Assembly: GCA_029204225.1 (NCBI GenBank)
Contig: CM055112.1
Coordinates: forward strand, 25,931,922 to 25,995,921
Length of the DNA: 64,000 nucleotides
Direction: 5' to 3'
Source of the DNA: Diphasiastrum complanatum
Taxonomy: Eukaryota; Streptophyta; Lycopodiopsida; Lycopodiales; Lycopodiaceae
The position numbers were made by a program, and so were the translations under genes. This document shows, in pieces, positions 56,101 through 63,570 of the stretch (position 1 is the first letter of the stretch; each line of letters begins with the position of its first letter). The notes under the pieces were generated by a model, which worked only from the letters and a program-made list of their open reading frames with translations, searched no databases and was not told the origin of the DNA.

Positions 56101-59100
56101 GTAATAGCATAAGGTAATAGGTAGAAAAAGGAATTAGGTACTAGGTAGTAGTATAAAACAGTAATTAGGACTAGCCTATGATGCTAAAGGTTAGGGATCC
56201 CGCATGGGATCATGTGACAATCAAAGCAAACTATGGCACATCGGGGATGAAGCGGTACACTTGCAGGCAAAGTCTAAACTGTAAACGGTAATAGTTAGTT
56301 TCAAGGTTCAACTTTCTATCACCACCCGTAAGTTGTAGTTGTGAGCAGGGAACATTCAACAGACTACATAGTACAATGAGAGACTTAGAATTTCTTCAAA
56401 CAGGAACACAGATCATGCTACACAGTAACACAGACAGAAAAACACTTTCCACAACAAGCTCTCATAGCAACTGTATTTCTCAAAATGAAAATACACTGCA
56501 CATATAGTTCTTTACTGAGGCAACCCATGCATGGCCCAGGTTGCCGTTGACGGGACGCGTATCCCGTCGACTTGCCTCGTGGCGAGGCCAACTGATCCTT
56601 ATCTACTGATAGGACCCACAGTACAGTAACATAGTGATTCTACTTTAATTCTAACTTTCTCCCTTAAAGTAGAATCTACTTTTTATACAATCATATACAT
56701 AGCTTTAAAGTCAACAAACTTTAAGTACAGAGCTTTGATCTAAACTTATTAAACTTTTCTCTAATAAGTGGCTTAGTGAAAATGTCAGCTAGTTGTTCGT
56801 CTGTACTACAATGAACAACATGAATTTCACGACTCAGCAGCCTCTCACGTATGAAGTGATACTGAATCTCAATGTGTTTGGTTTTCGCATGGAACACTGG
56901 ATTCTTTGCTAGCTGAATGCCACTCTGACTGTCGCTATGTATAGTCGTGGGATTTCCTTGTTTCATGCCAACTTCATCCAAGATTTGCCTCAAACCATAT
57001 AGCTTCCTGTGCTGCACTACTACACATTGCGTTATACTCTGCTTCTGTTGTAGATGAAGCAACTGTACTTTGCTTTTACTAGACCAGGAAAAGCAACAGC
57101 CACAAAGCTGGAATACATACCCTGTGGTGGATCTACGATCATTATAGTCACCTCCCCAATCCGCATCCACATAGCCACATAACTTAGGTAAACCCTCATG
57201 CTTCCTGTACACCAAGCCATAATCGGAAGTGCCTTTGACATAACGCAAAATGCGCTTAGCTGCCTTCCAATGCGTTTTCGTAGGTGCTGCCATAAACTGA
57301 CTTACAATACCAACAACATAGCATATATCTGGTCTAGTCGTGGTAAGGTAAATCAAGCTCCCTACTAACTGCCTATACAACGTAGCATCAAATGGCTGTG
57401 ACTCGTCAAGCTTAGAAAGCTTTTTACTTGGTTCAATAGGATCGTTTACTGGTTTGCAATCCTGCAACCTGAACCTGTGTAGCAACTCTCTGACATACTT
57501 CACCTGTGTTAGACCCACTTCATGTCCTTTTTGCCACACCTCCACTCCAAGGCAATAATGCATTAGGCTGAGATCTGTCATCTTGAATTGTTCCATGAGG
57601 TTTTTCTTGATCATGTCTATCATCTCTTGATTATTTCCCGTGATAATCAAGTCATCAACATAAAGCGCAATCAAAGCAACCATACCATCAAAGCATAAGA
57701 CATAAAGATTCGGATCAAAATGTGTTCTCACCATCCCCTTAGAACGAAAGTAGGCATCAATTCTGCTGTACCACGCACGTGCTGCCTGTTTAAGACCATA
57801 AAGTGCTTTCTTCAAGCGACATACTTTATTCTCCTGTCCTTTTGCTACAAAGCCTTCAAGTTGATCCATGAACACCTCTTCTTCTAACTTGCCATTTAGA
57901 AAAGCAGATTTCACATAGCACATGGGACTTAGTAGAACCACAAGTTGGTAAGAAACCCAAGGGTTGCAAATGGGTATACAGGACTAAGTACCATGCAGAT
58001 GGAAGTATAGCAAAGCACAAGGCAAGATTGGTGATCAAAGGGTATGCACAAAGTAAAGGCATCGACTATGAGGAGACCTTTGCGCCGGTATGTAAGTGGA
58101 ATACTCTACGTCTACTTGTTGCTTTAGCTTCACATTTTGGTTGGCCTTTGCATCAGATGGATGTGAAATCTGCTTTTCTAAATGATGAGTTAGAAGAAGA
58201 GGTGTTCATGGCTGATGCAAAGGCCAACCAAAATTTGAAGTTAAAGCAACAAGTAGACGTAGAGTATTCCACTTACATACTGGCGCAAAGGTCTCCTCAT
58301 AGTCGATCCCTTTACTTTGTGCATACCCTTTGATCACCAATCTTGCTTTGTGCTTTGCTATACTTCCATCTCTGCATTCGTCAACTAGTTGGGAGTTTGA
58401 TTTATCTTACTACCACACGTCCTGATATCTGCTAGTGTGAGTCTGATTAGCCAATTCATGTCATCACCTACATTGGATATTTGGAAGGCGGCAATGAGGA
58501 TTTTGAGGTATGTGAAAGGCACACCCATCCTTGGTTTGATTTAATAAAGACATCGTGCTTTACCTATACTACAGGGATATGCTGATGCTGATTGGGCTGG
58601 TAACGTAGACGATAGAAAATCAACCACATGGTATGCTTTCAATTTTGGCAATGGCTGCTTTTCATGAACTAGTAAGAAACACGATACTGTATCTCTTTCG
58701 TCTACAGAAGCAGAGTATAAAGCATTGAGTTCTGCAACTGGAGAGGTGGTTTGGCTACGACCATTGTTAAGTGAAATTGGCATGAGGCAAACACATTTTA
58801 CTACAATTTTTGTGATAGCCAAAGCGGGATATAGCTAGCCAAAAATCCAATATTCCATGCAAGGACAAAGCATATAGAGGTGAAGTATCACTTTATACGA
58901 GAAAAATTGCAATGTGGAGATGTGAGTGCGGTTCACTGTAGCACTACATTGCAACTGCTGATGTGTTTACAAAATCTTTGGGAAAAGCCAAGTTTAAGAC
59001 TTTTAGGAGTAAGCCTGGAGTTGATGCAGTTACATGAAACGCAAGGGACAAGTTGTGAGAGAAAAGCTTACCTTGTTTATTGTATTTGTAATATCATGGA

Positions 59101-62010
59101 GGCAAGTAGTACTATCATGGAGGCATGTTCCATGAATGCTTTTATCGTTTTTTTTTTAAACGTTAATATTTGAGGAAGAGAGTTAAATACGACAAACACT
59201 AACCGTTTCTTTTACGGTTCTATTTTCCCTCTCTAGCTTCTAGGCTGGTGGGCTACTTCCTACTGAGCCCTATCAAGTACATAACTTGTAATTATTGCTA
59301 TTGTGAAGTTAATGCATATACTGTGAGTTTGGAGAGCTATAAGCTATCGTCTTGTCTTGAAGCACTTTATGTTGTGCTAGAGTGATCAAATTGATCTGTG
59401 TTTTTTGTATCTTCATTGTACATTCCAAACCTTGCTACAAATATGCTTTTAGTTGGTTCTGTTATTGATAAGTGGATGAAGCTAGAATTCTATCATGATA
59501 AATTTATTATCAAAAGCATGAAGAATAGAGATCATATTGTTGCTATTGGTTCAAGGGCGACAAGAGACTTTATAATGTAGATGTCGTGAAAGATCAAGAA
59601 GCCTTGTTAGTGCAAGATGATATGAACGCTTTGGTCATGGTTCCTTTTAAAGTTTGAAGCTTCTTTCTAAAAAACAAATGTTAAGAGGCCTTCCAAAATC
59701 ATAAACACATCAAATGTTTGTGAAGCTTGCATTCTAGGAAAGCACCAAGAAGCAAATTTCCTACAATTGGAGCAACGAGGGCAAAGGTATTTTTGATCTT
59801 ATTCACTTCAATTTATGGGGACCTTGTCAAATGCAGTCTCCGGGTGGTGCATCTTAATGATGACCTTTATAGATCATTTTTCAAGAAAGTGTTGGGTCTA
59901 TTAAAAATAAATAATTCACAAGCTTTCAATTTCAACTTTGGTTGTGAGCCAAATGGACAAGAAAATAAATTGTGTTAGAAGTGTTGAATACATCTCTATT
60001 GAATTTAGAGGTTTTTGCAAAGAGCATGGTATAAAAAGGCAACTAACAACACCCTATACACTTCAAAAAGGAAGAATAGAACAATTGCCGAATCTGCTTG
60101 TACCATGTTAAAAGTTGTTGGTTTATCTCATTCTTTTTGGGTTGAGGCTGTCCAAACTGCGGTCTATCTTCAATACAAGTCACCCGTAGAGGCATTGGAG
60201 GTCAAAACACTTGGGGGGATGTTCTTTGTCAGCAAACCAAGAGTTGCTCACTTGAGGGTCTTCGGATGTGATGCTTATGCACATGTCCCTGAAGATCTAA
60301 GAAAGAAGCTTGATGATAGATTTGAAGGTGTACTTCTGCTGGCTATTCTGATAGAGAAAAAGCTTACCTATTGCATATTCATACTACAAAAAATATCGTT
60401 AAGTAGAGATGTCATTTCCAAATGAGAGAAAGCTTGCTGATTTTATACAGAACCAAGTGGACAACATGCATCATCTAATGACATTGATGATCCTTCTTTA
60501 GAAGATGATAACATTGATCATTGAAGATGTTGGGCAGCAACAAATACATGAAGAAGAAAAGGGATTCATTATTTGCTTGCAATGCCTGGCTTGATAATTT
60601 GGGCTTTTACACATGAAATGAAGGTTTTTGCTTTTTTCTTTTTTTCTGTACTACAAATCTTAGTTATTTCATCAGGACTGTATCAATGAAAGAACGTAAA
60701 GCCGACATCTAACTCCATAAACTTATCATTATGGTTTGTGAGAGTACCAATTTGTTGCAAGTTGTGAAATATATTGGCCTTGCATGTATGCCACTGTGGA
60801 TCAATCATGGCAGTTCAAATAATCTGCTGAAAAATTGTCTAATCAAAAGTAGCAGCAGGAGGACTAGACATTTGAGTGCATGCCACCAAGTAGAGTCTCG
60901 ACCGTGCGAATGTAGCTGGACTATTTGGACCTTTTGGATGTTGGTTTTCTTGTACATTTGAAAATAAGTTGGTAGCTTGGAATAGATTGCAACATGAAAC
61001 TTATCATGAACAACACAGGCCTCCTAATTTCCAAGACGTATAATAGTGGCTGGAGGTCTAGCATCTCCCATAGGCGGTGCAACAGGTGGTACTCCATATG
61101 CTTCATTCCTTTCTGCACTTTGTCCCTGATACTGGAAAGTTTAGAACCCACTTGCTGTGAAAACTTGGTGTCCATGCCATCATTGGAGGAAGACTTTGTA
61201 GCACCTGTGGGAGGCATAGTGCTGAACTGCTGTAGAGATCATTGTCAAAGGAGGAATGGTAACAAGCACTCCTTAGTAGGCTAGGAAGGCACTAAGATTG
61301 TGTCCTCATGGGCAAAAAGCAACAAGTAAGAGTTGGTAAAGTGGAAACAACCACTTAGTAACAATTTAGCTAACAAGTATTTTCCAGGTAAAAGCATACT
61401 TCTAACATTTATTCTTTGTATCTGTGATCTTTTTGAAGGCTTTAATGCAGTATTGTTGGAAAGCCTCTTTGAGATGTTTGAATGCTTCGTCAATACCTTG
61501 TATTTTCTATGAGTGCAATCTATTGAGGTTTTCTCTAGCAAATGTTTTGTTGAGACCCGGTGATGAAACTATTTTCCATCGTTGTAAATAAAGTAGCTTC
61601 GTGGACTGTACTTGTAGTCAAACTCGAGCTGTTGCTTCATGCTGTTGCAAACTTAGTCCATGCAGGAAGCTCCTTGACACTATCCCAGTTCCAGAGCCAA
61701 ATTTAGACACCTTCGTCTTCTGCAGGAGTAAAAGGGCAATTGGTGCATTTCAACTTGATGAAAAGTATGACCTTTGAACTCTTCTTCAAAGCCTGTTTAT
61801 AGCATATAGTCCAGTGCTTGCTGTTTGACTTAGAAGTTTTTGATAGCGAGAAAGATGAAGTCCAAATGAAAGGGTTTCTGCTTACATTTCATGACATGTT
61901 TTGGTTTCAGGGGTGACGAAACTGTGGACCTAATGGCAGATGATCTTTACATCCTCAGATACCGGCCCATCAAAGATTTGTTAGATAATGACAGGATTGA
62001 ACTTGTGTAG
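32259..62010 (+). CDS. SLD5: GINS complex subunit SLD5, six exons over 29.75 kb
   Basis: SLD5 is one of four GINS subunits; GINS binds MCM2-7 and CDC45 to form the replicative helicase and works in nuclear DNA replication. Exons: 32259-32495, 32602-32724, 53624-53706, 53895-54004, 61689-61764, 61911-62010. Every intron is GT...AG, and phases 0, 0, 2, 1, 2 fit, giving 729 bases and 242 residues, slightly longer than usual for plants owing to an acidic Ser-rich N-terminus. Family hallmarks in order: [27 protein letters not shown] and [10 protein letters not shown] (helical A domain), LPYGYQS, EEDDM, then the C-terminal B domain with [14 protein letters not shown] and [16 protein letters not shown], ending IELV. 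No stops or frameshifts. Introns are 106, 20,899, 188, 7,684 and 146 bp; introns 2 and 4 are filled with LTR elements. I infer the gene is functional. Confidence 0.96.
32602..32724 (+). CDS. SLD5: SLD5 exon 2
   Basis: Follows GTGCGCAG. 41 codons, including LYRMDLDRT and [12 protein letters not shown]; ends before GTATTT in phase 0. The 20.9-kb intron 2 follows. Confidence 0.95.
32957..33119 (+). other. Unexplained protein-like ORF at the start of intron 2
   Basis: A 55-codon open frame ([19 protein letters not shown]...) with a protein-like composition, ending EVL-TAA at 33119. It is bounded by AG and GT but does not fit the phase of SLD5 exons 2 and 3. Not recognised. Confidence 0.25.
33155..33814 (-). 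repeat. 3' LTR of element H
   Basis: 660 bp, TGTTGCACAC...CATGTGACA on the plus strand. It is rich in repeated GACACGTGTCAC and GACCAAGTGTCCCA motifs. Confidence 0.9.
33815..33828 (-). other. Polypurine tract of element H
   Basis: Minus strand GAGGAGGGAAGGGA, directly before the 3' LTR. Confidence 0.85.
33863..34399 (-). pseudogene. H integrase C-terminus and chromodomain
   Basis: 178 open codons on the minus strand. They contain the GPYF-like module ([39 protein letters not shown]) and a chromodomain-like end ([26 protein letters not shown]). The chromodomain targets such elements to heterochromatin marks and defines the chromovirus clade. Aromatic-cage residues are partly changed (W in VAWHG kept). 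It joins the integrase core to its right after a short break. Confidence 0.88.
34584..35229 (-). pseudogene. H integrase zinc finger and catalytic core
   Basis: Minus-strand reading: [31 protein letters not shown] (CxxC of HHCC), SMDFSTCL (first Asp), [27 protein letters not shown] (second Asp; usual SDRD is SNMD), SSDHPETDG ending at a stop just after the catalytic Glu position. A less clear part to 35229 is in other frames. About 2 kb of RT/RNase H that should precede it is absent. Confidence 0.88.
35230..35550 (-). pseudogene. H gag fragment
   Basis: Minus-strand gypsy gag core: [42 protein letters not shown]. It runs directly into integrase sequence at its end, so protease to RNase H was lost in a single deletion near 35235. 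Confidence 0.8.
36620..36633 (-). other. Primer-binding site of element H
   Basis: Minus strand TGGTATCAAAGCAG, two bases from the LTR. Initiator tRNA-Met type. Confidence 0.88.
36636..37396 (-). repeat. 5' LTR of element H with tandem duplication
   Basis: 761 bp, about 100 bp longer than the 3' LTR because a block of about 110 bp (CTCAA..CACCCCTTAAC...CAAGCTAGTA) is repeated at about 36826-36934 and 36935-37036. Ends TGTTGCACAC...CATCTGACA. Confidence 0.9.
37402..38156. other. Intron 2 sequence, no recognised feature
   Basis: AT-rich; resumes the site interrupted by element H. No ORF or repeat recognised. Confidence 0.5.
38165..38702. mobile_element. Non-autonomous hAT-type MITE
   Basis: 538 bp with inverted ends CAGTGTTTC and GAAACATTG (CARTGTTTC, fitting the hAT rule YARNG) and a perfect 8-bp target duplication CTAGGAAG (38157-38164 and 38703-38710). 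Subterminal GAAACG/CGTTTC motifs recur at both ends in both orientations, as transposase-binding repeats do. The interior has a 7-bp tandem repeat (TAAGTTG, about five copies, 38304-38338) and no transposase. Confidence 0.88.
38779..39217 (+). repeat. 5' LTR of copia I
   Basis: 439 bp, TGTTAGAAAT...TTTCCTACA. Homologous to the LTRs at 47912-48361, 50010-50490 and 52362-52806. Confidence 0.92.
39218..39229 (+). other. Primer-binding site of copia I
   Basis: TGGTATTAGAGC, one change from the initiator tRNA-Met complement, abutting the LTR. Confidence 0.9.
39328..39864 (+). pseudogene. Copia I gag, N-terminal half deleted
   Basis: The leader runs directly into the C-terminal half of gag: [20 protein letters not shown], then a Lys/Gly-rich stretch and an intact CCHC knuckle [14 protein letters not shown] (about 39750-39795). 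The N-terminal UBN2 half is missing. The frame shifts after KEESKG near 39825; the continuing frame reads [17 protein letters not shown]. Confidence 0.82.
39865..41198 (+). pseudogene. Copia I protease and integrase
   Basis: TAG at about 39977, then [13 protein letters not shown] (protease Gly is Arg, CGT), [14 protein letters not shown], integrase [10 protein letters not shown] (HH) and, after a frame change, CEGCILGK (CC). The core has [18 protein letters not shown] and NGVVERKN, so D, D and E are all present. TGA at about 40831 is a further stop. It ends at ESKGY, where element J interrupts at 41198. Integrase is the best-kept domain. Confidence 0.88.
41199..41556 (+). repeat. 5' LTR of J
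   Basis: TGTTACGAGC...TCTATTACA, 358 bp. Confidence 0.95.
41562..41573 (+). other. Primer-binding site of J
   Basis: TGGTATTAGAGC, five bases after the LTR; initiator tRNA-Met type. Confidence 0.88.
42358..43430 (+). pseudogene. J gag
   Basis: ATG at 42358 ([19 protein letters not shown]), frameshift near 42470 and TAA at about 42547, then open from 42567: [48 protein letters not shown], and a CCHC knuckle [14 protein letters not shown] near the end (about 43366-43410). Typical chromovirus capsid plus nucleocapsid. A frame change follows into protease. Confidence 0.9.
43431..43956 (+). pseudogene. J protease
   Basis: Open frame with [11 protein letters not shown] (usual VDSGATHNF, Ser changed to Asp beside the catalytic Asp), and [13 protein letters not shown] near the end; then TAG at 43912. 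The frame continues in phase as [10 protein letters not shown]. Confidence 0.85.
43957..45555 (+). pseudogene. J reverse transcriptase and RNase H
   Basis: RT motifs in order: ELLPHG-type linker, [13 protein letters not shown] at 44293, [71 protein letters not shown] (catalytic DD kept; frameshift and stop just before, at 44641), [24 protein letters not shown]. RNase [22 protein letters not shown], then frame breaks near 45220 and 45300, [17 protein letters not shown] and ADALSRMP. Confidence 0.9.
45556..46339 (+). pseudogene. J integrase zinc finger fused to chromodomain
   Basis: Reads [20 protein letters not shown] (HH), [10 protein letters not shown] and [11 protein letters not shown] (CC), then at about 46068 jumps from AGGLVSSL straight to the far C-terminal part ([17 protein letters not shown] in another frame) and a chromodomain-like end [20 protein letters not shown]. 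The entire DDE catalytic core is missing. It ends at TAA 46337-46339 just before the polypurine tract. Confidence 0.9.
46338..46350 (+). other. Polypurine tract of J
   Basis: AAGGGGGAGGGAG immediately before the 3' LTR. Confidence 0.92.
46351..46708 (+). repeat. 3' LTR of J
   Basis: 358 bp, same ends as the 5' LTR, followed by TATAG. Confidence 0.95.
46709..47853 (+). pseudogene. Copia I integrase end, RT remnant and RNase H start
   Basis: Continues I after [21 protein letters not shown] (integrase end), then from 46777 a frame open for 361 codons with the RT start ([24 protein letters not shown]). GSKW is followed at once by [20 protein letters not shown]. Element L has about 190 codons there, including the YVDD motif, so the RT active site was removed by an in-frame deletion. 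It goes on with [19 protein letters not shown] and [13 protein letters not shown] and breaks at 47853 inside GHCFFY. Confidence 0.9.
47854..48634 (-). pseudogene. Inverted 3' segment of copia I: RNase H end and 3' LTR
   Basis: On the minus strand: from 48634, [52 protein letters not shown], then a small deletion (about 150 bp relative to L, removing the RNase H end and polypurine tract) and the LTR at 47912-48361. The first bases complement exactly the last bases of the forward part at 47853, using L as the unbroken reference. 47854-47911 is original 3' flank carried along. Confidence 0.9.
47912..48361 (-). repeat. 3' LTR of copia I, in inverted orientation
   Basis: 450 bp; minus strand starts TGTTAGAAAT and ends TTTCCTACA. 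Homologous to the forward LTR at 38779-39217. Confidence 0.92.
48640..49704 (-). repeat. Partial 3' LTR of copia M
   Basis: The minus strand from 49704 (TATTGGATTATTATCC) matches the start of the copia F/G LTR over the first ~100 bases, including TTTACTCGC and the C/T-rich block. It is preceded by a G-run polypurine tract (49711-49724). The left end is not defined; the far part contains GTAAGC-rich repeats (TAAAACGCCTGTAAACG and similar near 49435-49560). Confidence 0.55.
49705..50009 (-). pseudogene. Copia M RNase H C-terminus and polypurine tract
   Basis: Minus strand: from 50009, [25 protein letters not shown], then [18 protein letters not shown] and a stop, then GGGTGGGGGGGGGG before the LTR. 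The first half continues at 52807 on the far side of element L. Confidence 0.8.
50010..50490 (-). repeat. 3' LTR of L with GA expansion
   Basis: 481 bp, 36 bp longer than the 5' LTR mainly because the GA microsatellite at about 50100-50146 is expanded. Confidence 0.93.
50491..51021 (-). pseudogene. L RNase H
   Basis: Minus strand: [40 protein letters not shown], then a frame change and [40 protein letters not shown]. The polypurine tract TTTCAGGAGGG (50491-50501, minus) follows. It is the complete reference for the split RNase H of element I. Confidence 0.9.
50996..51801 (-). pseudogene. L reverse transcriptase
   Basis: Minus strand: [40 protein letters not shown], then a frame change, [30 protein letters not shown] (YVND where YVDD is usual), [60 protein letters not shown]. 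The catalytic double Asp has its first Asp replaced by Asn (AAT), which should inactivate the enzyme. Confidence 0.88.
51798..52361 (-). pseudogene. L leader fused to integrase C-terminus and RT start
   Basis: Minus-strand frame from 52283 begins [20 protein letters not shown]. The first seven residues come from the untranslated leader (as at 39299-39320 in I); the rest matches the integrase end and RT start of I (from about 47040). The junction lies in the shared bases GATCTT. It continues [12 protein letters not shown] and [20 protein letters not shown]. The primer site TGGTATCAAAAC (minus, 52350-52361) adjoins the LTR. Confidence 0.88.
52362..52806 (-). repeat. 5' LTR of L
   Basis: 445 bp; minus strand TGTTAGAAAT...TTTCCTACA. 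Confidence 0.93.
52807..52861 (-). pseudogene. Copia M RNase H, part right of L
   Basis: Minus strand reads [13 protein letters not shown] after a TAA and joins VFLKQYDPP across element L. To the right (to about 53038) is an open frame [20 protein letters not shown] of unknown origin. Confidence 0.7.
52862..53623. other. End of intron 2
   Basis: Apart from the short unassigned frame noted to its left, no feature is recognised up to the exon 3 acceptor. A pyrimidine-rich stretch (TTTTTCTCTTTAAGGTTATTG) leads into the AG. Confidence 0.5.
53624..53706 (+). CDS. SLD5: SLD5 exon 3
   Basis: Follows TTATTGCAG. Begins IEKFALHVL, includes [10 protein letters not shown] and ends after CAAAG before GTAAGC (phase 2). 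Confidence 0.95.
53895..54004 (+). CDS. SLD5: SLD5 exon 4
   Basis: Follows TTTTGATAG. Completes the Arg codon, then FTDSLHKHF and [11 protein letters not shown], ending EEDDM plus one base before GTATCC. Confidence 0.95.
54420..54692 (+). repeat. Partial LTR with downstream primer site (left end unknown)
   Basis: The sequence ends GATTTCTAACA at 54692 and is followed by TT and TGGTATTAGAGC (54695-54706), an initiator tRNA-Met primer site. The preceding ~270 bp look like LTR U5/R sequence. About 250 bp of leader-like sequence follow, then the element is cut. No pol remains. Confidence 0.55.
54695..54706 (+). other. Primer-binding site
   Basis: TGGTATTAGAGC two bases after an LTR-like CA end. 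Confidence 0.75.
55202..55273 (-). ncRNA. tRNA-like sequence in TRIM LTR 1
   Basis: 72 nt on the minus strand. Ends GGGCGGA / TCTGTCC pair as an acceptor stem; D arm GCTT-AGTGGTA-GAGC; T arm CTGGG-TTCGAAT-CCTAG. A box TAGCTTAGTGG (55256-55266) and B box GGTTCGAATCC (55212-55222) match Pol III promoter consensus. The anticodon arm is poor (few pairs, C at position 33), so it is unlikely to be a working tRNA. Confidence 0.75.
55462..55530 (-). ncRNA. tRNA-like sequence in TRIM LTR 2
   Basis: 69 nt; same structure as in LTR 1 but three bases lost at the 5' end, which damages the acceptor stem. B box intact; A box reads AAGCTCAGTGG. Confidence 0.7.
55718..55789 (-). ncRNA. tRNA-like sequence in TRIM LTR 3
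   Basis: 72 nt. A box TAGCTCAGTGG is the exact form found in many real tRNAs; B box GGTTCGAATCC intact; acceptor stem complete. Confidence 0.75.
55837..56377. other. Intron 4 sequence, purine-rich then unassigned
   Basis: GA/GT-rich up to about 55935. CTTGAGAGGAGGGAG followed by TGTATTAGAAC near 56020-56045 resembles a polypurine tract and LTR start, but no partner was found. Confidence 0.35.
56383..56656 (-). repeat. 3' LTR of copia C
   Basis: 274 bp; plus-strand ends ACTTAGAATT and AATTCTAACT, the same non-TG/CA termini as A and B. Outer flank GAGAG. Confidence 0.9.
56721..57917 (-). pseudogene. Copia C RT and RNase H
   Basis: An almost uninterrupted minus-strand frame (406 codons counting unrelated first residues): [48 protein letters not shown] (intact YVDD), [88 protein letters not shown]. 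One frame slip near 57080 garbles the TEAEY region of RNase H. This is the best-preserved RT of the A/B/C family in the window. Confidence 0.92.
57917..58373. repeat. Inverted duplication of RT sequence in C
   Basis: Forward segment 57917-58210 reads [69 protein letters not shown]. Segment 58212-58373 is the reverse complement of about 57999-58165 with few differences, giving arms of about 160 bp round a spacer of about 45 bp. The forward end also mirrors the start of the minus frame at 57840-57917 ([15 protein letters not shown]). Confidence 0.88.
58374..59190 (+). pseudogene. Copia N RT end and RNase H
   Basis: Forward: [46 protein letters not shown], stops near 58545, then [80 protein letters not shown]. 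Multiple stops and shifts. A polypurine-like TTTGAGGAAGAG (59169-59180) is followed by AGTTAAATACG, which resembles the LTR start of the A/B/C family, so a related 3' LTR may begin there. The lineage is near A but distinct. Confidence 0.8.
59398..60530 (+). pseudogene. Copia D protease end and integrase
   Basis: Forward: [20 protein letters not shown] (protease end), [13 protein letters not shown] (CxxC partly lost), HFNLWGPC (first Asp of the usual DLWGP replaced by Asn), [13 protein letters not shown] in another frame, then [20 protein letters not shown] (catalytic Glu of the usual GVAERKN region lost), [61 protein letters not shown]. Many frame changes and stops. It lies in the same direction as N but in the wrong order (integrase after RNase H), so it is a separate insertion. 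Confidence 0.78.
60531..61688. other. End of intron 4, no recognised feature
   Basis: No ORF, LTR or repeat recognised before the exon 5 acceptor. Confidence 0.5.
61689..61764 (+). CDS. SLD5: SLD5 exon 5
   Basis: Follows CTATCCCAG. Reads [14 protein letters not shown] and GAFQLDE; donor GTATGA. Confidence 0.94.
61911..62010 (+). CDS. SLD5: SLD5 exon 6 with stop codon
   Basis: Follows GGTTTCAG. Reads [20 protein letters not shown] and ends IELV-TAG at 62008-62010. This is the conserved C-terminal strand-rich domain. Confidence 0.95.
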
Positions 62011-62144
62011 TAGTTATTCTCTTAAAACTAGGTTGATGACCCAATTTTGGGGTCTTGTTTTATTTTTCAAAGAGCAGAGCAATTCAGGTCAGAAAGACTG
62101 ATGCTCTGTACACTTTTGTCACAATTGATTTCCAAGACTGATAA

Positions 62145-62150
62145 AATAAA
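62145..62150 (+). terminator. Candidate poly(A) signal of SLD5
   Basis: AATAAA, 135 bp after the stop codon; the first such hexamer downstream. Confidence 0.45.
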
Positions 62151-63570
62151 ACCTGTGTTCGAAACTCCCTAATATATTTGCTAGTATATTTGGTATCTTT
62201 GGTTCATTCGTGTAAGAAACATTTCAAGTTGTGTTCTTGGAACTGAATTATTTGTTTTATTTTGGTAATTTATTGTTGGTTTGAGGAAGTACAGTACACG
62301 TCACTGAGATACCTTTGCCCATCAAATAGTGTATTTTTAGCAACAAAGCCTGGTGCTTCATATGTTGTTGTCTTTTGTAGCCAGAGAATCTCGAATTAGA
62401 TTTGAACATACATTTTCAGCACAGCTTGATATGTTGCATGTGAGATTGTTAATAATTAGTGAATAGAAACCCATTTGGAAGTAGAGAATTTCTCCATGAT
62501 AACACAACCATTGGAGATTCTGACAACTCGAATTTTCGTTCATAACTAAGTTGGAGTGAGTAGTTATTGTTGTCCTACAAGACCCCTGCTGATACTTGCC
62601 GTTAATTTAGAGTGAAGGGTGCTGACAAATGAAGATTAATGTAGACATGATGTAAATAGATCTTAAAGTTTAAATAATGTCTTTGTTCTCTAGTAGTTTA
62701 GCTTCCACAATTTCAGAAAAAGAAACAAATCGAGATTGTGTACGAAGGTTTGATTTAGTTTAGTGTCCTCACTTGTGCATTTGATTGGATCCAAAGTAGA
62801 GAAATTAAATTCTTCTCCAAAAGGTTGATAATTTCAAGAGTTTTTTTTAATCTTATCTTCACATGAAATAGGAATTAGAAGTGAAAATGTAATGGATATC
62901 TGTTATTTATATAGTTACAAAAGTAGGAATGATCAAGAAGCTCTAGAATATGGTGAATAGCTGATTTGCTAATTGACTGCTTAGGCTCTTTATGTACTAT
63001 AAATTGCAATATTTTAAATGCTAAATGCAAACACATGGATGCAAACATGATATGCTCCCAAGTAAATTCTGCTTACATGAGGTTTCCCTTTCCTCTATTT
63101 TCTTTTGACCTCCATGAAAATGATTGTGAGTTGGGTTAAATGGTATTGATATGTATGTAATCAATGGGTGATGGAAGTAGTCAATCAACACATGAGATTC
63201 ATAAATATAAGGCAAATAGTCTAGAAAGGCAAATGTAACGACTTGAAACACGAGATAAATAACATTGGAGGGCAAAAACAGAGCCTCAAGTTTTGTCCGA
63301 GGAGCAAGAAGCCTCAAAGGGTGGCTTTCAAGCCTTTCAAGCAACAAGTCTTAAAGGTTGACCAACATAAATGACAATTGACATCCTCTAAGGAATATAC
63401 TCACTTGCACGTGGGGATTCAAACTTAAGCATGCTCAAAGCCAAGGTCATTCATAGTGGCAGATGCTATTTATCATTATAAAAAGTTAAATAATTGATTG
63501 CATTTAATTGTTTGTAAGGTGCACCTTTATTATTTCTTCATTGAGATTTATTGTTTTTTACGTACTAGGT
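62151..63570. other. 3' flank of SLD5, no recognised feature
   Basis: AT-rich sequence without supported coding or repeat structure. Confidence 0.5.

Larger units (their letters stand above)
56383..58373 (-). mobile_element. Copia element C, rearranged relative of A and B
   Basis: Minus-strand 3' LTR (56383-56656), polypurine tract and RT/RNase H to 57917. Then a forward segment (about 57917-58210) with the preceding part of RT, then a reverse segment (58212-58373) repeating part of the forward one. Gag, protease, integrase and the 5' LTR are absent. Confidence 0.88.

Noticed and set aside
58374-60530. Copia N and D as a single element
   Set aside because: RNase H precedes integrase in the same direction, which is the wrong order, and an LTR-like start lies between them.
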